Made by a program: the position numbers and the translations under genes
The notes under the pieces: generated by a model
The model's database searches: none
Told to the model about the DNA's origin: nothing
The model's input: only the letters and a program-made list of their open reading frames with translations
Shown: one piece after another, positions 34,401-44,540 of the stretch
Position numbering within the stretch: the first letter of the stretch is position 1
Layout: every line of letters begins with the position of its first letter
Assembly: GCA_029964075.1 (NCBI GenBank)
Contig: CM057149.1
Location: 30,394,197 to 30,458,196, forward strand
Length of the DNA stretch: 64,000 nucleotides
DNA from: Patiria pectinifera
Lineage: Eukaryota; Echinodermata; Asteroidea; Valvatida; Asterinidae
Direction: 5' to 3'

Positions 34401-37400
34401 ATAGACATGCACAATACTACCAGTGAGTCAGTATTTTATAATCCTAAATTCACAACGCAACGCCCCAGGTGCGTCCTGCGCGACATCGCTCAGTACGAGT
34501 GACGCGTGCGCCAATCTCCTTATAAGGTAAGGAGTTGTAGAGTGACGTCCCATATTAGAGTCAGAGGGGTGTTTCATAAAACATGCAGAAAATTGTTGAA
34601 CAAAATGGTTGGCAACATCTAGTTTTGACTTGTTTTGGTTTTTGGACCGAAAAGATTTGTTTTTTGGACTGAAAGGGTATTTTTGAACGGGAATAAATAT
34701 GTGCTTGGTTGGTATTAAACACTCCGTTTAAGACCGGTTGCAGTCAGGATGCTGATAATTAGTTTTAACGTGTAAATAATTATTAAATTTGTATTTTTTA
34801 TTTAGTGATTCTTTAATATGTTGATTTGCTTTTTAATTACTTTAAATAACTTTGAATATTAAATCTGATTGTATTGTTTTTTTTTAGGCAAGCAAGGAAA
34901 GAGAAGAAGGCTCTCAGTATCGGATACCATGGCAACATTGTGGACATTTGGTATGTATTCATGTGTAGGATGCATTTTCTCCCAACTTCATTCTAAAACA
35001 ATTCTTGCAATTCGTTCAGGGCCTTGTGATAACTGAAATATCAAAAATGCACCTTGAAAATGTTATTTTGTACAAAACATGTACTGCGTTTGGTTCAAAT
35101 AAGATATACTGACAAGTTTTCACCAATATTGAATACATTTCCACAGGATGTTTTCTAATTAGAGGACAAATATAAGAAATGTCAAAACTCCTTTAGACTT
35201 AATGAACTGTTCCAATACTATATGCATCCCTGTACCAAGATGGACCATACCATTCCCTCCTCAGGGAGATAGTAGCGGCAGTTTCACATTCCCCTTTCCA
35301 ACTAACTTGGCAAAACCTCCCATTGACTTAATGAACTGTCCCAATACTATATGCAACCCTGTACCAACCTGGACCATACCATTTCCCACCACAGGGAGAT
35401 AGTAGCGGCAGTTTCACATGCCCCTTGCCAACTCACTTTGGCAAAACCTCCCATTGACTTAATGAACTATCCCAGTACTATATGCATCCCTTTAACAACC
35501 TGGACCATACCATTTCCCTCCACAGGGAGAGAGTAGTGGTAGTTTCACAATTTCCAACTAATTTGGCAAATATTTCCTTTAAACTTAATGAAGTGTCCCA
35601 GTACTATGTGCATCATACTAACCAGGACCACACCATTTCCCTCCACAGGGAGAGAGTAGCAGCGGAATATGACAGCACCGGTGAGCTGTTGGTCGACCTG
35701 GGCTCAGACCAGACCTCGTGTCATAACCCCTTCAATGGCGGCTACTACCCCGTGCAGCTGAGCTTTGACGAGGCCAACGTCATGATGGCGCAGGACCCAG
35801 TCCGGTTCCGCAACCTGGTTGAGGAGAGGTGGGTGGTTTGGTTGACTTTTTTTGTTGTTGCAATTTTGTGTCAACAGCATAAAAACACCCAACTGTATAT
35901 TGTTTGAGCACAGCTTTAAAGCCAGTATATCTTCTACTGTGTATCTCCCTGTGAGTGACTTATGGGTGTAGACTGTATTTTTGAACAAAAACAAAAGAAA
36001 GAAAAACCTATTTTAAACTCTTTAAGCATCAGTATTGGTGGATATGTACGCTGTATAAATACACATTGTTGTTATTGTTACTATTTATTTATTGATGGTA
36101 GCCATGTCACCTTAAGGATGATTTTCAATGGGCAATCTTTAAAACATATTACATATATGAGGATTAAAATACATTCGGATTCTAGATTTAACAGAAACGA
36201 GAGCATTTAAAAAACCGACACTTAACATATTCATTGAAAACCAGATAAAAGTATAAATAATGAAAATGTGGTTTTCATTATGTAAAAGGCAAAAGATGGA
36301 TACTCTCTAACACTATTATTATTACAATTAAGACTCTACTTAATCGTGCATTGTCTGACTGAAAAGCTCATAATACTTTGGAATTAGCAATTCAATCTAA
36401 TAATATATTTTTAAAATAAAAAAAATTAAGACGGCCAGATGTTGTGATCTTGATCTTAACAAGATCGTCTTCAGCAGCAAAATGGCAGTGGTACAAGAAA
36501 CAAACATGTAGGGGACACACGAGCATGCAGGGTTGGGAGGACAAACACAAAAGAAGGATTAAATTTATTTTTTAGGGTGCCACACCCACAAAACACAGCC
36601 TGCAAGAAGTTTTGTTGTTCAGGTCTTGTTCACAACGACTTTTTAGTGGTGACGAAGAAAGAGCAAAGTGAGACTTGAACGCATTGTTGCCGTACGCCTG
36701 GCCTAATGTGAACACCCTACGTGTTTGTTCAGAATCTGATCAGAATTGGTCAGGTGTACTTTTGTGCACTACCAAGAGTGAGCAACTACTGAGCTCTCAT
36801 GAGTGGTAAGGAGTGCTTTCAACTATTCATGCAAGTTTCTTTTGTCTGAAGAATAATGGCTCACGTTATCTTTTTCATTTGCAGCTTGCGTCGTCAGATC
36901 ACTGCCATCAACAAGCTCGCCGATCGAGGCTTGTACTTCTTTGACTACGGCAACGCTTTCTTACTGGAGGCTAGCAGAGCAGGTTGGTTCTACAAAAAAA
37001 TATCTACAATAGTTTTGATGTTTCTTTCCCATTGGAGCAGTGTTTTCGAAGGTCACTGTTCATTTAGCTCACCCGGGTCGACACGGGAGCAGAGTCACTG
37101 GTGGAAGTACGTCACGCATGCGTTGTTCATTCCCTAGAAACGGACAAATATGGCGACCAGACAGCAGAAATCTCAAGTGACTTAAAAGTTGACTTTATTT
37201 GAAGTCTAAATGTAATCATTTATTGAGGTCTTTGCGACTTTTGAGGCTATAATTTCAGCCCAACGTTTTTGAGTTTTGCAATTGACTAAAAAGCAGTAAA
37301 TCTCAAACTAAGACCCAATCCGAAACGGGCGTTTTGTCAGTGGCTACGGCCACGGCTAAGGGCGTTAAGTGAGGATCGTGATGGCCCGCGGTTGAGCGTT

Positions 37401-40400
37401 CGATTAGCCCGGCTGTCGTGGCTGACCCGTCTGCTTTTACCTGTGTCGACCTGAGTGAGCTAAACGAATGCACCCTATGATACCCCTGATCAGTGGGATA
37501 ATAGGCTCCATGCGCAAACACGAGAGGGCGCTTTTTGACCACTTTTCAAAAGCCCAGTAGTTGGGACCAAGTTTACAACTGATTTTATTCTGAATCTGCA
37601 CAAAGCAACAGCATGCATCTTTCGCACGAACGTCAGGCGTTGTCATCAATGCGTTCGAATGTCTCTCCCAGTGGTCTCCCCCAACTCTCCCTTTCTTGCC
37701 GTTGAGGGGGTACTTGTGCACGGAGCCCTTCATACAAAGGATAAATGGTAAAATGCAACAATTTGCTTATAAATACACTTTTTCCACAACTTTATGAAAA
37801 TATCTTGAGTGTGTTGCATTCTGATGCAGTTTTGCTGGAAATTCGAAACTCGCCCTTGTAACCGTTTCACCCCTCGATTGTCTTTTCCTGATTTTGTTCA
37901 TTGGTTGAATTTTTAGCTCTCGTAACCAAAATGCAACTAATTATAAGTTGTTAAATTGATTGTTTTTTTTTGGTCATTCAACAAACAGGTGCTGATGTAA
38001 AGAAAGAAGGTGATCAGACGGGCAACAGGTTCAGGTATCCCTCGTACGTGCAAGACATCATGGGGTGAGACATTTTTATCTTTCAAAAATCTGGCTGAGC
38101 TTGTTTTTTGTTTGTTTTTTGACGGTTAACTTGCTTTTGAGCAGCCAATTTTCATTACTTCTTGTGAATTTCTTAAGTTTAAAGGAGATATTGCTGGCTG
38201 AAAACAATAGAGAAAAAAAGACAAAAAGGAAAATAAGTTCGTGGAGGGCTAGATGGAATTCTGTTATTTCAGAATTAGTCTGAAATCTCCCTGAATGATG
38301 CAAAACAGACCTTGATTTCCTGTTTTGATGGGTTTTTGTTGTTTTGTTTTTTTTAATGTAAGTTTGTGACAGTACTCCCATACAAAATGTACAATTCGTG
38401 TAGTAAAAGGTCTTTGTGTTAGGCCAACGAATCTGAACAGAAAATTGGTTGCAAAACTTTGCATTTTAACACGAACCTCTGGATATAGTTTGATAGTGTT
38501 TTTTTCATATGTTGGTCTTGTTTTTGTAGTGATATATTTTCCCTTGGGTTTGGCCCCTTCCGATGGGTCTGCACGTCAGGTGACCCCAACGACCTCGCCA
38601 CCACGGACGACATAGCGACCACCGTGCTGGAAGATTTCATCAAACAAGGAGGTTAGTATAAATGCTTGAATTAAAGTCAGAGACAATTTGATACCAAAAC
38701 GACAGGTGTTTGTAATCTGTTGCTTTGTGACAAGCTGACCACCCGCTCTTCACCTCACCTGAGAACCCTCCTAGTGTTTGATCAGTCACAGACAGTCAGA
38801 AATTCAATCTACACCCCCTACCATAACTTGTACACAGGCTAGCCACCAACAGTCACATCATATTTCCTGTAGGCACTGTGACTAGTCAGATTCCTTCAAC
38901 AGACAAAAACAAGTACCGTAATTTTCGTTGCCACAAAGCAGGATTTGTAGCGCTCCAGTCAGACAACACATGGTGGGTTGCATACTCTCTCAAGTGCTGG
39001 GGGAAAATAATGTCAGTCGCCGGCACAGGCTCACTGACGAGCCAGCCGGCAGCAATTCCCGTTTTTTATTTCTCATCATCAATTTTCATATTTGTTTGTA
39101 AGAGTAATCGACTGTAAATGATTTGACATAACTTATGTGGCCCTTTTATAGCTTTTGTAGTGTAAATGGAACTGGTTCAGAGCATTTTTACTAGAATTTG
39201 GAGGCCTTACAAAATTGAACCGCTGCGGTTGGTGCGGCTTATATGCCGGTGCGGCTTATACGCCGACTTCAAATCTTAATTTGCAGATTTTTGCGTGCTG
39301 CGGTTTATACGCCGCGCGGCTTATATTCCGAAAATTACGGTAACTGGTACGTGCAGCTGGCTTGTCAATCACCTACAGTCATAGTATAGCTGTATCAAGT
39401 TACATAAACAGTCACAGCCAGTCAATCCTGCTTTATGCAGTCGAGGAGCACTCAACTGTTACAAACAGTCACTTGATTGACTGTGACCACTGGGATGGCT
39501 TTGTTGAATTAGCCAGTCAGAGAGGGAGAGTTTTAAATCAATCAAAAGCTTGCGGATATCTTTTTGATGAAAAAAAAACCCAAACAATTTGTTCTGTCAA
39601 ATTAGGTTTTGCCCTTCACCGACGTTTAAACACTGTTTACTCAGTATGTTACCTCCCGAGTGAAAGTTGGAAAACATCTTATAATAGTTTATGCGGTACC
39701 CGCTGCTATGTACATCAGATTCGAACCAGCCAACCGATCCCGTTAGCTCAGTGGTCGAGTGGTAAGACATCTGCACTAGAAAGCAGGAGGTCGTGGGTTC
39801 AAGTGCCACCCGAGTGATTTTTTCCCAACTTTCACTCGGGAGGTAACACACTGAGTAAACAGTGTATAAACGTCGGTGAAGGGCAAAACCTAATTTGATT
39901 TATATCACCCCGACGCAAAATTCCATCTTATAATAATTTGTTCTGTGCTAATTTTGGCAAAGAATGGCTTCAATTTGGAACTCTTTCATTCTTATTTCTG
40001 TTTAAACTGTCGCTAATTATGGAGCGATGTCAAGTAATAATTGTAAAAATTGAACAAAGACATTGACTAGAGCGGGGTTTGAACCCGTGACATTGCTAAT
40101 GTTGCTAGCATTGTGACTTTGGGTGCATGACCTCCTGGCAAATAGGGGTTAACCCTAACCCACCTCACTCCTCCAAAATCCTCCTGGCGGTTTTGGAGGA
40201 TTCTTAGAGGATTGAGGATGAATGGTGATTGAATCAAATGAGGATTCTGGAGGATTGAGGATGAATGGTGATTGAAGCACATGAGGATTTTGGAGGATTG
40301 AGGATGGATGGTGATTGAAGCACAAGAGGATTTTGGAGGATTGAGGATGAATGCATTTTGAGGCAGGACTGTCTGATGATTTTGAAGGATTTGGCGTTGG

Positions 40401-43400
40401 TTATCCTTCATTTAAACACGAGTGCAAAATTTTGGGATGAGGAGGATTTTGGAGGATTGAGGATGAATGCATTTTGAGGCAGGACTGTCTGACAATTTTG
40501 AAAAATTTAGGCGGAGTTGCAAAATTTTGGAGGATTGAGGATGGTTGTAAGCAACAAGGGCATAGGGGGTTAGGGTTAATGGTTGCTGACTAGTGCCCTT
40601 GAATAAAGACATTGACAAAATGAGGAACCGTCAACATAGGGCTGGATAGCTCAGTTGGTAGAGCACCGGAACGGCAATCCGGAGGTCACAGGTTCAAACC
40701 CCGCTCCAGTCAATTTCTTTGTTTGACTTTAAAACTATTCCAATGTACCTTGAAACTATTCCAATGTAGGCGCTTTATAATTGTTATTATTATTATTACC
40801 TAGGTAGTCTCCCTTTGTGGTTTGTTCGTAAATTGTATATATCAAGTAAATTGTGTCTTTTAATTTAGTCTTAAGGATGAGCATTGATGGAAATTTAAGT
40901 AGTAATCCTAAGCATTCTTGGAATGTTTTATTCCATAGTTCCAGATACAACCAAACAGCAATATGAAGATAACATCCGTTGGATCAAGGAGGCTTCCAAG
41001 CACAAACTAGTAAGCTCATACTTATCATAGTCTTTGTTTTGCTAATTTTTTTTCACTGGCAGAGTGGAATTTAGAGAATGGTTTGGTTCAGTTTTTTTCA
41101 CGTAAATAAGTATTGTGCTTTGTGAAACACTGATTAAAGTTTGAAAACAATAATTAAATTCTGGGGAAAAAAATGTGGACCAAATTCATTATTTTGACCT
41201 GTAACACCCAGTTAACCTGGACTAAGATATTCGTAAATTCTGCAGTCACTTAATTTTGTTACTTCTTTGGAATACTACCACAGCCTAAGTTCAGGTTTGG
41301 CTTAAGACAAATTACTGAAAATGTAAAAATGTTTATGCCTAGGCATAATATGCTAATCGGTATACATCACAAGCCATTTGCTTTGCCTAGAAGTGTCAGC
41401 CGCCAACGACCAGCATGTACATTATAATCACATGACATTTGTCTCCCTGGTATCTGTAGGTTGTCGGTTCCCAAGCTAGGATCCTCTACTCAGATCAGCG
41501 GGGTCGCATAGCCATCGCGTCGGCCTTCAACCAAGCCGTCAGCGAGGGCAGGCTTCGCGGACCGGTCATCATCAGCAGGGATCACCACGATGTCAGCGGT
41601 ACTGACAGTCCCTTCCGCGAGACATCCAACATTTATGACGGCTCGGCTTTCTGTGCAGGTATATGACACAAATGCTTTTATTAACAATTATCTTTTAGGG
41701 TTTGAGCATCATTGTATTTTTGGATGGCTTTTTTATTATTATTACTAAATTTCTGATTATGAAACCAAGGATTCCGCAAAAGCGCCCCAGGTACTGTAGC
41801 TCTCGCAAGCCTGAAGAAACCTGTAGAGAGAAGACAATGAGAAGAAATGATAGTTTTAGAGGTGGGAGGAAAACCCCAGAAGAATATTCTGGGGAAAACC
41901 CACGGAATCAGGCAGGGACTGAAACCCAATCCGCATATTGGCCCAGGCGGGAATCGAACCTGGGTCACGGCAGTGGAGCACCAACCAGACTGGGGATACA
42001 CATCACAGAGCTCTTAAAAGTTCTGTCACGGACATTACATAATGGAAATGCCCACCTCTTGAGATTTGACGTCATATCAGAGAGCAGATCTGTGTTCCTC
42101 TGCGATTCGTATGAGGATACATCATTGTAATAAACAATAATAAACAATGCCCTCACAGAGAACTCAGCATGTCAAGAGTGACTTTCAGTGTGTTTTTTTT
42201 TCATGATGTGACAGATATGGCCGTGCAGAACGTGATTGGCGATTCCTTCCGCGGTGCGACCTGGGTGGCCTTACACAACGGGGGCGGTGTAGGCTGGGGC
42301 GAGGTCATCAATGGGGGGTTTGGTCTCATGCTGGACGGTGGAGAGAGGGCGGAGCAGAGGGCTAAATCCATGCTAGCCTGGGACGTCAGTAACGGGGTAG
42401 GTGTGGCCACCATGGTCATTTTATACAACTTTTGGAATTTTGAATTTATCTCGGCTCGGGTAGGGGCCCAATTGCAATGGAACTACTGAGTAGATAATTG
42501 TGGATTCTTTATATGATTTTGAATTTTTCATTAGAAAGATGCAAATTATGACAAAAGGTTTTGCTCTTACCAGACTTTATTTGATAAGCACTGTTTACGA
42601 GTTTGTTGAAACAAAATTCACAAAATTCTAACTAGCCAGCTGATGCTGGTAAGCTTGGTGGTTGATTAATGTTATACATCTGTATTTTGCTCTAGTATTC
42701 ATGAGGTCATAAGCCATTTCGCGAATACCGCCATCTTTGCGATCACACGGTAATTTGAGGGGCATTTCAATGAAAATACATCCCATCATGCAACTGTGAC
42801 CTGAGCATAATGGGACGTGTTGACATTGAAATGCCCCCCCCCTCCCAAATTACCATGTGATCACAAAGATGGCAGTATCTGTGAAACGGCTTACAAGCAC
42901 ATGAATTTCTTTTTTAGGTAGGTACTATTGATGTATGGTGAGGCAATACATCAACACAAATCAGTGGTTACTGGAAATAATTAGCTGCTGTATATATATA
43001 GCTTCTCATTAATTCCAGATTCTTTGAATTCAAATAAAGACACTTAATTAACTCTGTAGTGAAAGAATTGCATTATAAGACAGAATATCGGCCAATACGG
43101 CGAAACAAAATTACAAGCCATTTTTCAGGTAGCGCAACATCCGTGCGCATGCCGCACGTGTTCTTAAAGACAAGGCGAGAACACATTCTGGTAAACCTAT
43201 TGGTCGAAGGAGCCTGGAGTTGGTGTGCACTACCTGAGCATGACTCGCACGAGCCCGGTGCCACGTCAGAAAATGGCTGTCATCGAATAAGTCTGTAAAC
43301 AGCATTATCAGAAAGAACTCATAGGTCGGTGAGGAATCTGATTTTTGTTGTGGTGGTTCATATTTCTCACAGGTGGCTCGGCGGAGTTGGTCAGGTAACA

Positions 43401-43510
43401 CCAAAGCCCAGGAGACCATCTGCCACGCCATGCAGGCCAACAGTAAGCTCAAGGTGACCTTGCCCCACAACGTCCAATCCGACGTCCTGGATCGAGCCTT
43501 CAGAAAATAA
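25500..43510 (+). CDS. UROC1: Urocanate hydratase (urocanase), complete, 18 exons
   Basis: Urocanase converts urocanate to imidazolone propionate, step 2 of histidine breakdown in the cytosol, using tightly bound NAD+. Exons: 25500-25625, 27548-27678, 28194-28287, 29009-29068, 29562-29690, 30935-30996, 31720-31786, 33258-33439, 34119-34169, 34888-34950, 35649-35828, 36885-36982, 37989-38064, 38530-38651, 40939-41009, 41460-41658, 42215-42396, 43373-43510. All are GT-AG with matching phases and total 2031 nt (676 aa plus stop), the human length. The ATG at 25500 (caaaATGg) is chosen because MASLKEICDGLPLDPLP aligns with the human start. Motifs: YGGNGQVFSNWAQ (residues 125-137), the NAD-type glycine loop SSGLGGMSGAQAKAA (about 246-260), SDQTSCHNPFNGGYYP (341-356), DHHDVSGTDSPFRETSNIYD, and HNGGGVGWGEVINGGFG (from 591). 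No stop or frame break interrupts the set. HAL, the preceding enzyme, lies next door in the opposite direction. Confidence 0.97.
25871..25940. repeat. Perfect hairpin flanked by 12-bp direct repeats
   Basis: A 20-bp arm, ACTCCTAGAACTATGAGGCT (25881-25900), is perfectly inverted at 25908-25927 around a 7-nt loop. ACCTAAAGGTAC occurs at 25871-25882 and again at 25929-25940. It is in UROC1 intron 1. Confidence 0.8.
27229..27258 (+). promoter_or_regulatory. Candidate DR1 nuclear-receptor site
   Basis: AGGTCATGGGTCA is a direct repeat of the AGGTCA half-site with one spacer base, the HNF4/RXR-type arrangement. It is followed 6 bp later by CTTTGACCTTTT. It lies in UROC1 intron 1, 290 bp upstream of exon 2. 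This is sequence match only; such sites also arise by chance. Confidence 0.3.
30161..30609. mobile_element. Foldback element with repeated CACGAACTGACA words
   Basis: ATTCGTCATTGGCACCACGA (30161) is mirrored by the inverse ending at 30609 with one or two differences. Inside, variants of CACGAACTGACAC/T occur at least six times in both orientations. It lies in UROC1 intron 5 and shows no coding similarity. Confidence 0.65.
30650..30905. mobile_element. Decayed GTGCTTAGCA-type repeat
   Basis: Repeated words GTGCTTAAGGTT, CTGCTAACTGTTAAGCA and GTGCTTAGCA resemble the element at 10124-10367. The arms no longer pair cleanly, and the boundaries are approximate. Confidence 0.4.
31180..31543. mobile_element. 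GGCC-ended MITE, copy 2
   Basis: Same family as 17545-17921, in the same orientation, sharing roughly 90 percent by eye over about 365 bp, with ATA on both outer sides. It lies in UROC1 intron 6. Parallel frames on the minus strand begin MCSSRIP in both copies; this reflects shared DNA rather than a gene. Confidence 0.7.
32040..32112. promoter_or_regulatory. Cluster of three CACGTG E-boxes
   Basis: CACGTG occurs at 32049-32054, 32061-32066 and 32101-32106. The first two share the context TCACGTGACC and are exactly 12 bp apart, close to one helical turn. TCACGTGA is the palindromic core favoured by MiT/TFE and USF bHLH-zip factors. It sits in UROC1 intron 7 and could act as an internal enhancer; this is inference. 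Confidence 0.3.
32508..33157. mobile_element. Long foldback element, about 650 bp
   Basis: ACAGTATGTCCCCCAAAAGTGT at the left pairs with the right end GGGGACACACTGTAT. The two arms, about 290 bp each, remain alignable along most of their length, for example GACCTCATGGTTTTGTAGTT, CAATTGTCAATTG and GATTGGAATCATTTG. It lies in UROC1 intron 7 just upstream of exon 8 (33258). Confidence 0.8.
33655..34015 (+). mobile_element. tRNA-derived SINE with conserved central domain
   Basis: The tRNA-like head contains GGGTTCGAGTCC (B-box) near 33753. It is followed by TGCCCTTGGGCAAGGCACTTTG and CACCCAGGAGTAAATGGGTACC, the conserved central block seen in several metazoan SINE superfamilies. The tail includes GTAATAATGATGTAGCGCCTTGAG. 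The head begins with a short duplicated segment (gcggagtaccgtggcctcgt, twice). Confidence 0.7.
35196..35665 (+). repeat. Tandem repeat containing copies of the UROC1 exon 11 acceptor
   Basis: About 3.5 units of roughly 130 bp, each beginning near GACTTAATGAACTGT and containing CCATACCATTTCCCTCCACAG followed by GGAGA(T/G)AGTAG. AG dinucleotides of the copied acceptors are at 35263-35264, 35393-35394 and 35524-35525; the annotated one is 35647-35648. Spacings are 130, 131 and 123 bp. Confidence 0.9.
35649..35828 (+). CDS. UROC1: UROC1 exon 11 (annotated acceptor; alternative acceptors upstream)
   Basis: The exon completes the Trp-322 codon and reads ERVAAEYDSTGELLVDLG, then SDQTSCHNPFNGGYYP, up to LVEE. 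The acceptor ctccacag/g at 35647-35648 is chosen because it gives unbroken alignment to the vertebrate protein without an insertion. Three near-identical copies of this intron-exon boundary lie just upstream at about 130-bp spacing (35196-35648). The closest copy, with AG at 35524-35525, is 123 nt away and stays open in the same frame. Confidence 0.93.
37061..37468. mobile_element. Foldback element in UROC1 intron 12
   Basis: TTTAGCTCACCCGGGTCGAC near 37062 is mirrored by GTCGACCTGAGTGAGCTAAA ending near 37464. The outer arms are about 30 bp and the interior is CG-rich in its right half. No coding similarity is seen. Confidence 0.6.
38916..39340. mobile_element. TA-flanked inverted-repeat element with GCGGCTTATA repeats
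   Basis: Ends CCGTAATTTTCG (38916) and CGAAAATTACGG (ending 39340) form a 12-bp perfect terminal inverted repeat, with TA on both outer sides. Near the right end, GCGGCTTATA followed by GCCG recurs three or four times. It is non-coding, in UROC1 intron 14. Confidence 0.75.
39597..39900 (+). mobile_element. tRNA-derived SINE with an inverted copy of its own tail in front
   Basis: 39683-39900 is a SINE copy. It has a leader with GTTTATGCGGTACCCGCTG, then a tRNA-like region (TTAGCTCAGTGGTCGAGTGG and GTCGTGGGTTCAAGTG), and a tail ending in AAACCTAATTTGAT. Immediately before it, 39597-39672 is the same tail in reverse orientation, so the unit has inverted ends. A simple copy without the inverted part lies at 49578-49805. 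Confidence 0.75.
40034..40092 (-). mobile_element. SINE 3' fragment, minus orientation
   Basis: Read on the minus strand: GTCACGGGTTCAAACCCCGC followed by TCTAGTCAATGTCTTTGTTC. This matches the B-box and downstream body of the plus-oriented SINE at 40640-40799, so the two copies face opposite ways. Confidence 0.6.
40150..40560. repeat. TTTTGGAGGATTGAGGATGA minisatellite
   Basis: Roughly eight imperfect units built on gaggattttggaggattgaggatga, separated by variable stretches such as ATGGTGATTGAAGCACA. The minus-strand frame across it translates repetitively (ILNPPKSS), which is a repeat artefact. Confidence 0.85.
40640..40799 (+). mobile_element. tRNA-derived SINE with a cloverleaf-like head
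   Basis: 40640-40711 folds as a tRNA: acceptor GGCTGGA/TCCAGTC, D-arm GCTC-GAGC, anticodon stem CCGGA/TCCGG with loop ACGGCAA (GGC, Ala-like). The T-stem ACAGG/CCCGC has two mismatches and position 33 is C rather than T, so it is unlikely to be a working tRNA. A short body and GGCGCTTTATAATTG plus (TTA)n tail follow, as expected for a SINE. Confidence 0.65.
41735..42005 (-). mobile_element. tRNA-derived SINE (minus), UROC1 intron 16
   Basis: On the minus strand the head holds TGGTTGGTGCTCCACTGC (A-box region) and ACCCAGGTTCGATTCCCGCC (B-box). The body includes GGGTTTTCCCCAGAATATTC and the 3' end is a TAATAATAATAAAA-type tail at the left edge. It is the same family as 45811-46135. Confidence 0.7.
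42697..42906. mobile_element. Short foldback element, about 210 bp
   Basis: ATTCATGAGGTCATAAGCC, CCGCCATCTTTGCGATCACA and GGCATTTCAATG on the left are mirrored in order on the right (to GCACATGAAT). Arms are about 80 bp with several mismatches and the spacer is about 45 nt. It lies in UROC1 intron 17. Confidence 0.75.
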
Positions 43511-44157
43511 CCAGGCTGGAGGGTCTCTCGGAATCTAACTAGGAAAGGGTCTCTCAGATACTAAGCAGGCTAGGGTCTTGCCAAAACTAACTAGGCTAGG
43601 GGTTTTTTCAGATTATTTGAACACGGCAGGAAGCCTATTCATGCCATCAGAATGCATTGTATTCATTTCTTGTTATTAAGAAATCGTGTTGAAAATCTTT
43701 GTCTTTCGTATGTGTTGAGTGAAATTCTCAGACATATGGCCCACTTTGTAGACCAAGTAAAAAAAAACAACTTGTTTCTCATTCCTGCCCGGTTCCTTTT
43801 TTCCCGGCCGCCTTCTTAATTTTTTTTTTTTATTCATACATTTGAGATATATTTTGCACATTGTCAATACATTGTCTTTTTATTTGTTTCCAACAAAAAA
43901 GTAGCTATGTAGAAAAGGGTTATAGATTCTTTGGGTACAATTTTGTATTGGCAAAATAGTTGAGAAAAATGGAGGATCCACCCGCCACTTTGAAAAATCT
44001 GCCATAGGGGGGAAAAAAGCACCTGCTTCCTTAATTAAAAAAAAACAAAGACATAATGAAAAACTACTTATTATTTTTTTTTTCTCAGCCTAAGCAAGTT
44101 TAAACGAGAACCATAATTACCAATTGTTCAACTACCTTGCCAATATTTGGACTAGTA

Positions 44158-44540
44158 GGCCATCAGCCTGGGGGTTTGGTCGGTATCAAATGAGGGGAAT
44201 AATGGTCGTGATTTTTGGCAAGGTATGCACATCTGTAGTTGGAAATATGTGATAGCATTGCAGTGGTGGCAGCTTTTTGGATGCTATCACTGTTTTAAAA
44301 AAATGGCAGCCAAAACATGCTCGTTACCACATATAATTAATCTGGTTCAAGCATATTGGCGGCCATTTTGAAAAAAAATTAAAAGTGATAACACAAAAAA
44401 AACTGCCACCGCTCACACTACAAAGCTATCCCACATTTTCCAATTCTAGATGTGCATACCTTGCCAAAAGTCGCTATGAGCACTGCTCTTTTTGATCATT
44501 TGAAACTGGTGGCCCAATTTTTGGACCGAAGCTGATAACC
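44158..44540. mobile_element. Foldback element family F, copy 1
   Basis: Starts GGCCATCAGCCTGGGGGTTT and ends GGACCGAAGCTGATAACC. The arms pair over much of their length, for example TTTTGGCAAGGTATGCACATCT against its inverse, and GATAGCATTG with GTGGCAGCTTTTTGG. The copy at 55675-56873 is about 85-90 percent identical by eye but carries an 803-bp insertion. Confidence 0.8.

Noticed and set aside
39750-39812. tRNA gene with A- and B-box
   Set aside because: Same sequence recurs at 49640-49720 with a shared leader and tail, so it is a SINE head.
39362-39817. 151-codon plus-strand open frame in UROC1 intron 14
   Set aside because: Runs through a SINE and its inverted tail; no family similarity.
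40150-40560. CRISPR-like array
   Set aside because: Units vary in length and sequence and have no constant spacer size; the host is a eukaryote. It is a minisatellite.
40640-40711. Functional tRNA-Ala(GGC) gene
   Set aside because: Cloverleaf is recognisable, but the T-stem has two mismatches, position 33 is not T, and a SINE body and tail follow directly.
41702-42130. 142-codon plus-strand open frame
   Set aside because: Mostly the antisense of a tRNA-derived SINE.
43511-44157. Poly(A) signal for UROC1
   Set aside because: No clear AATAAA was found in this stretch, so no terminator or cleavage site is called.
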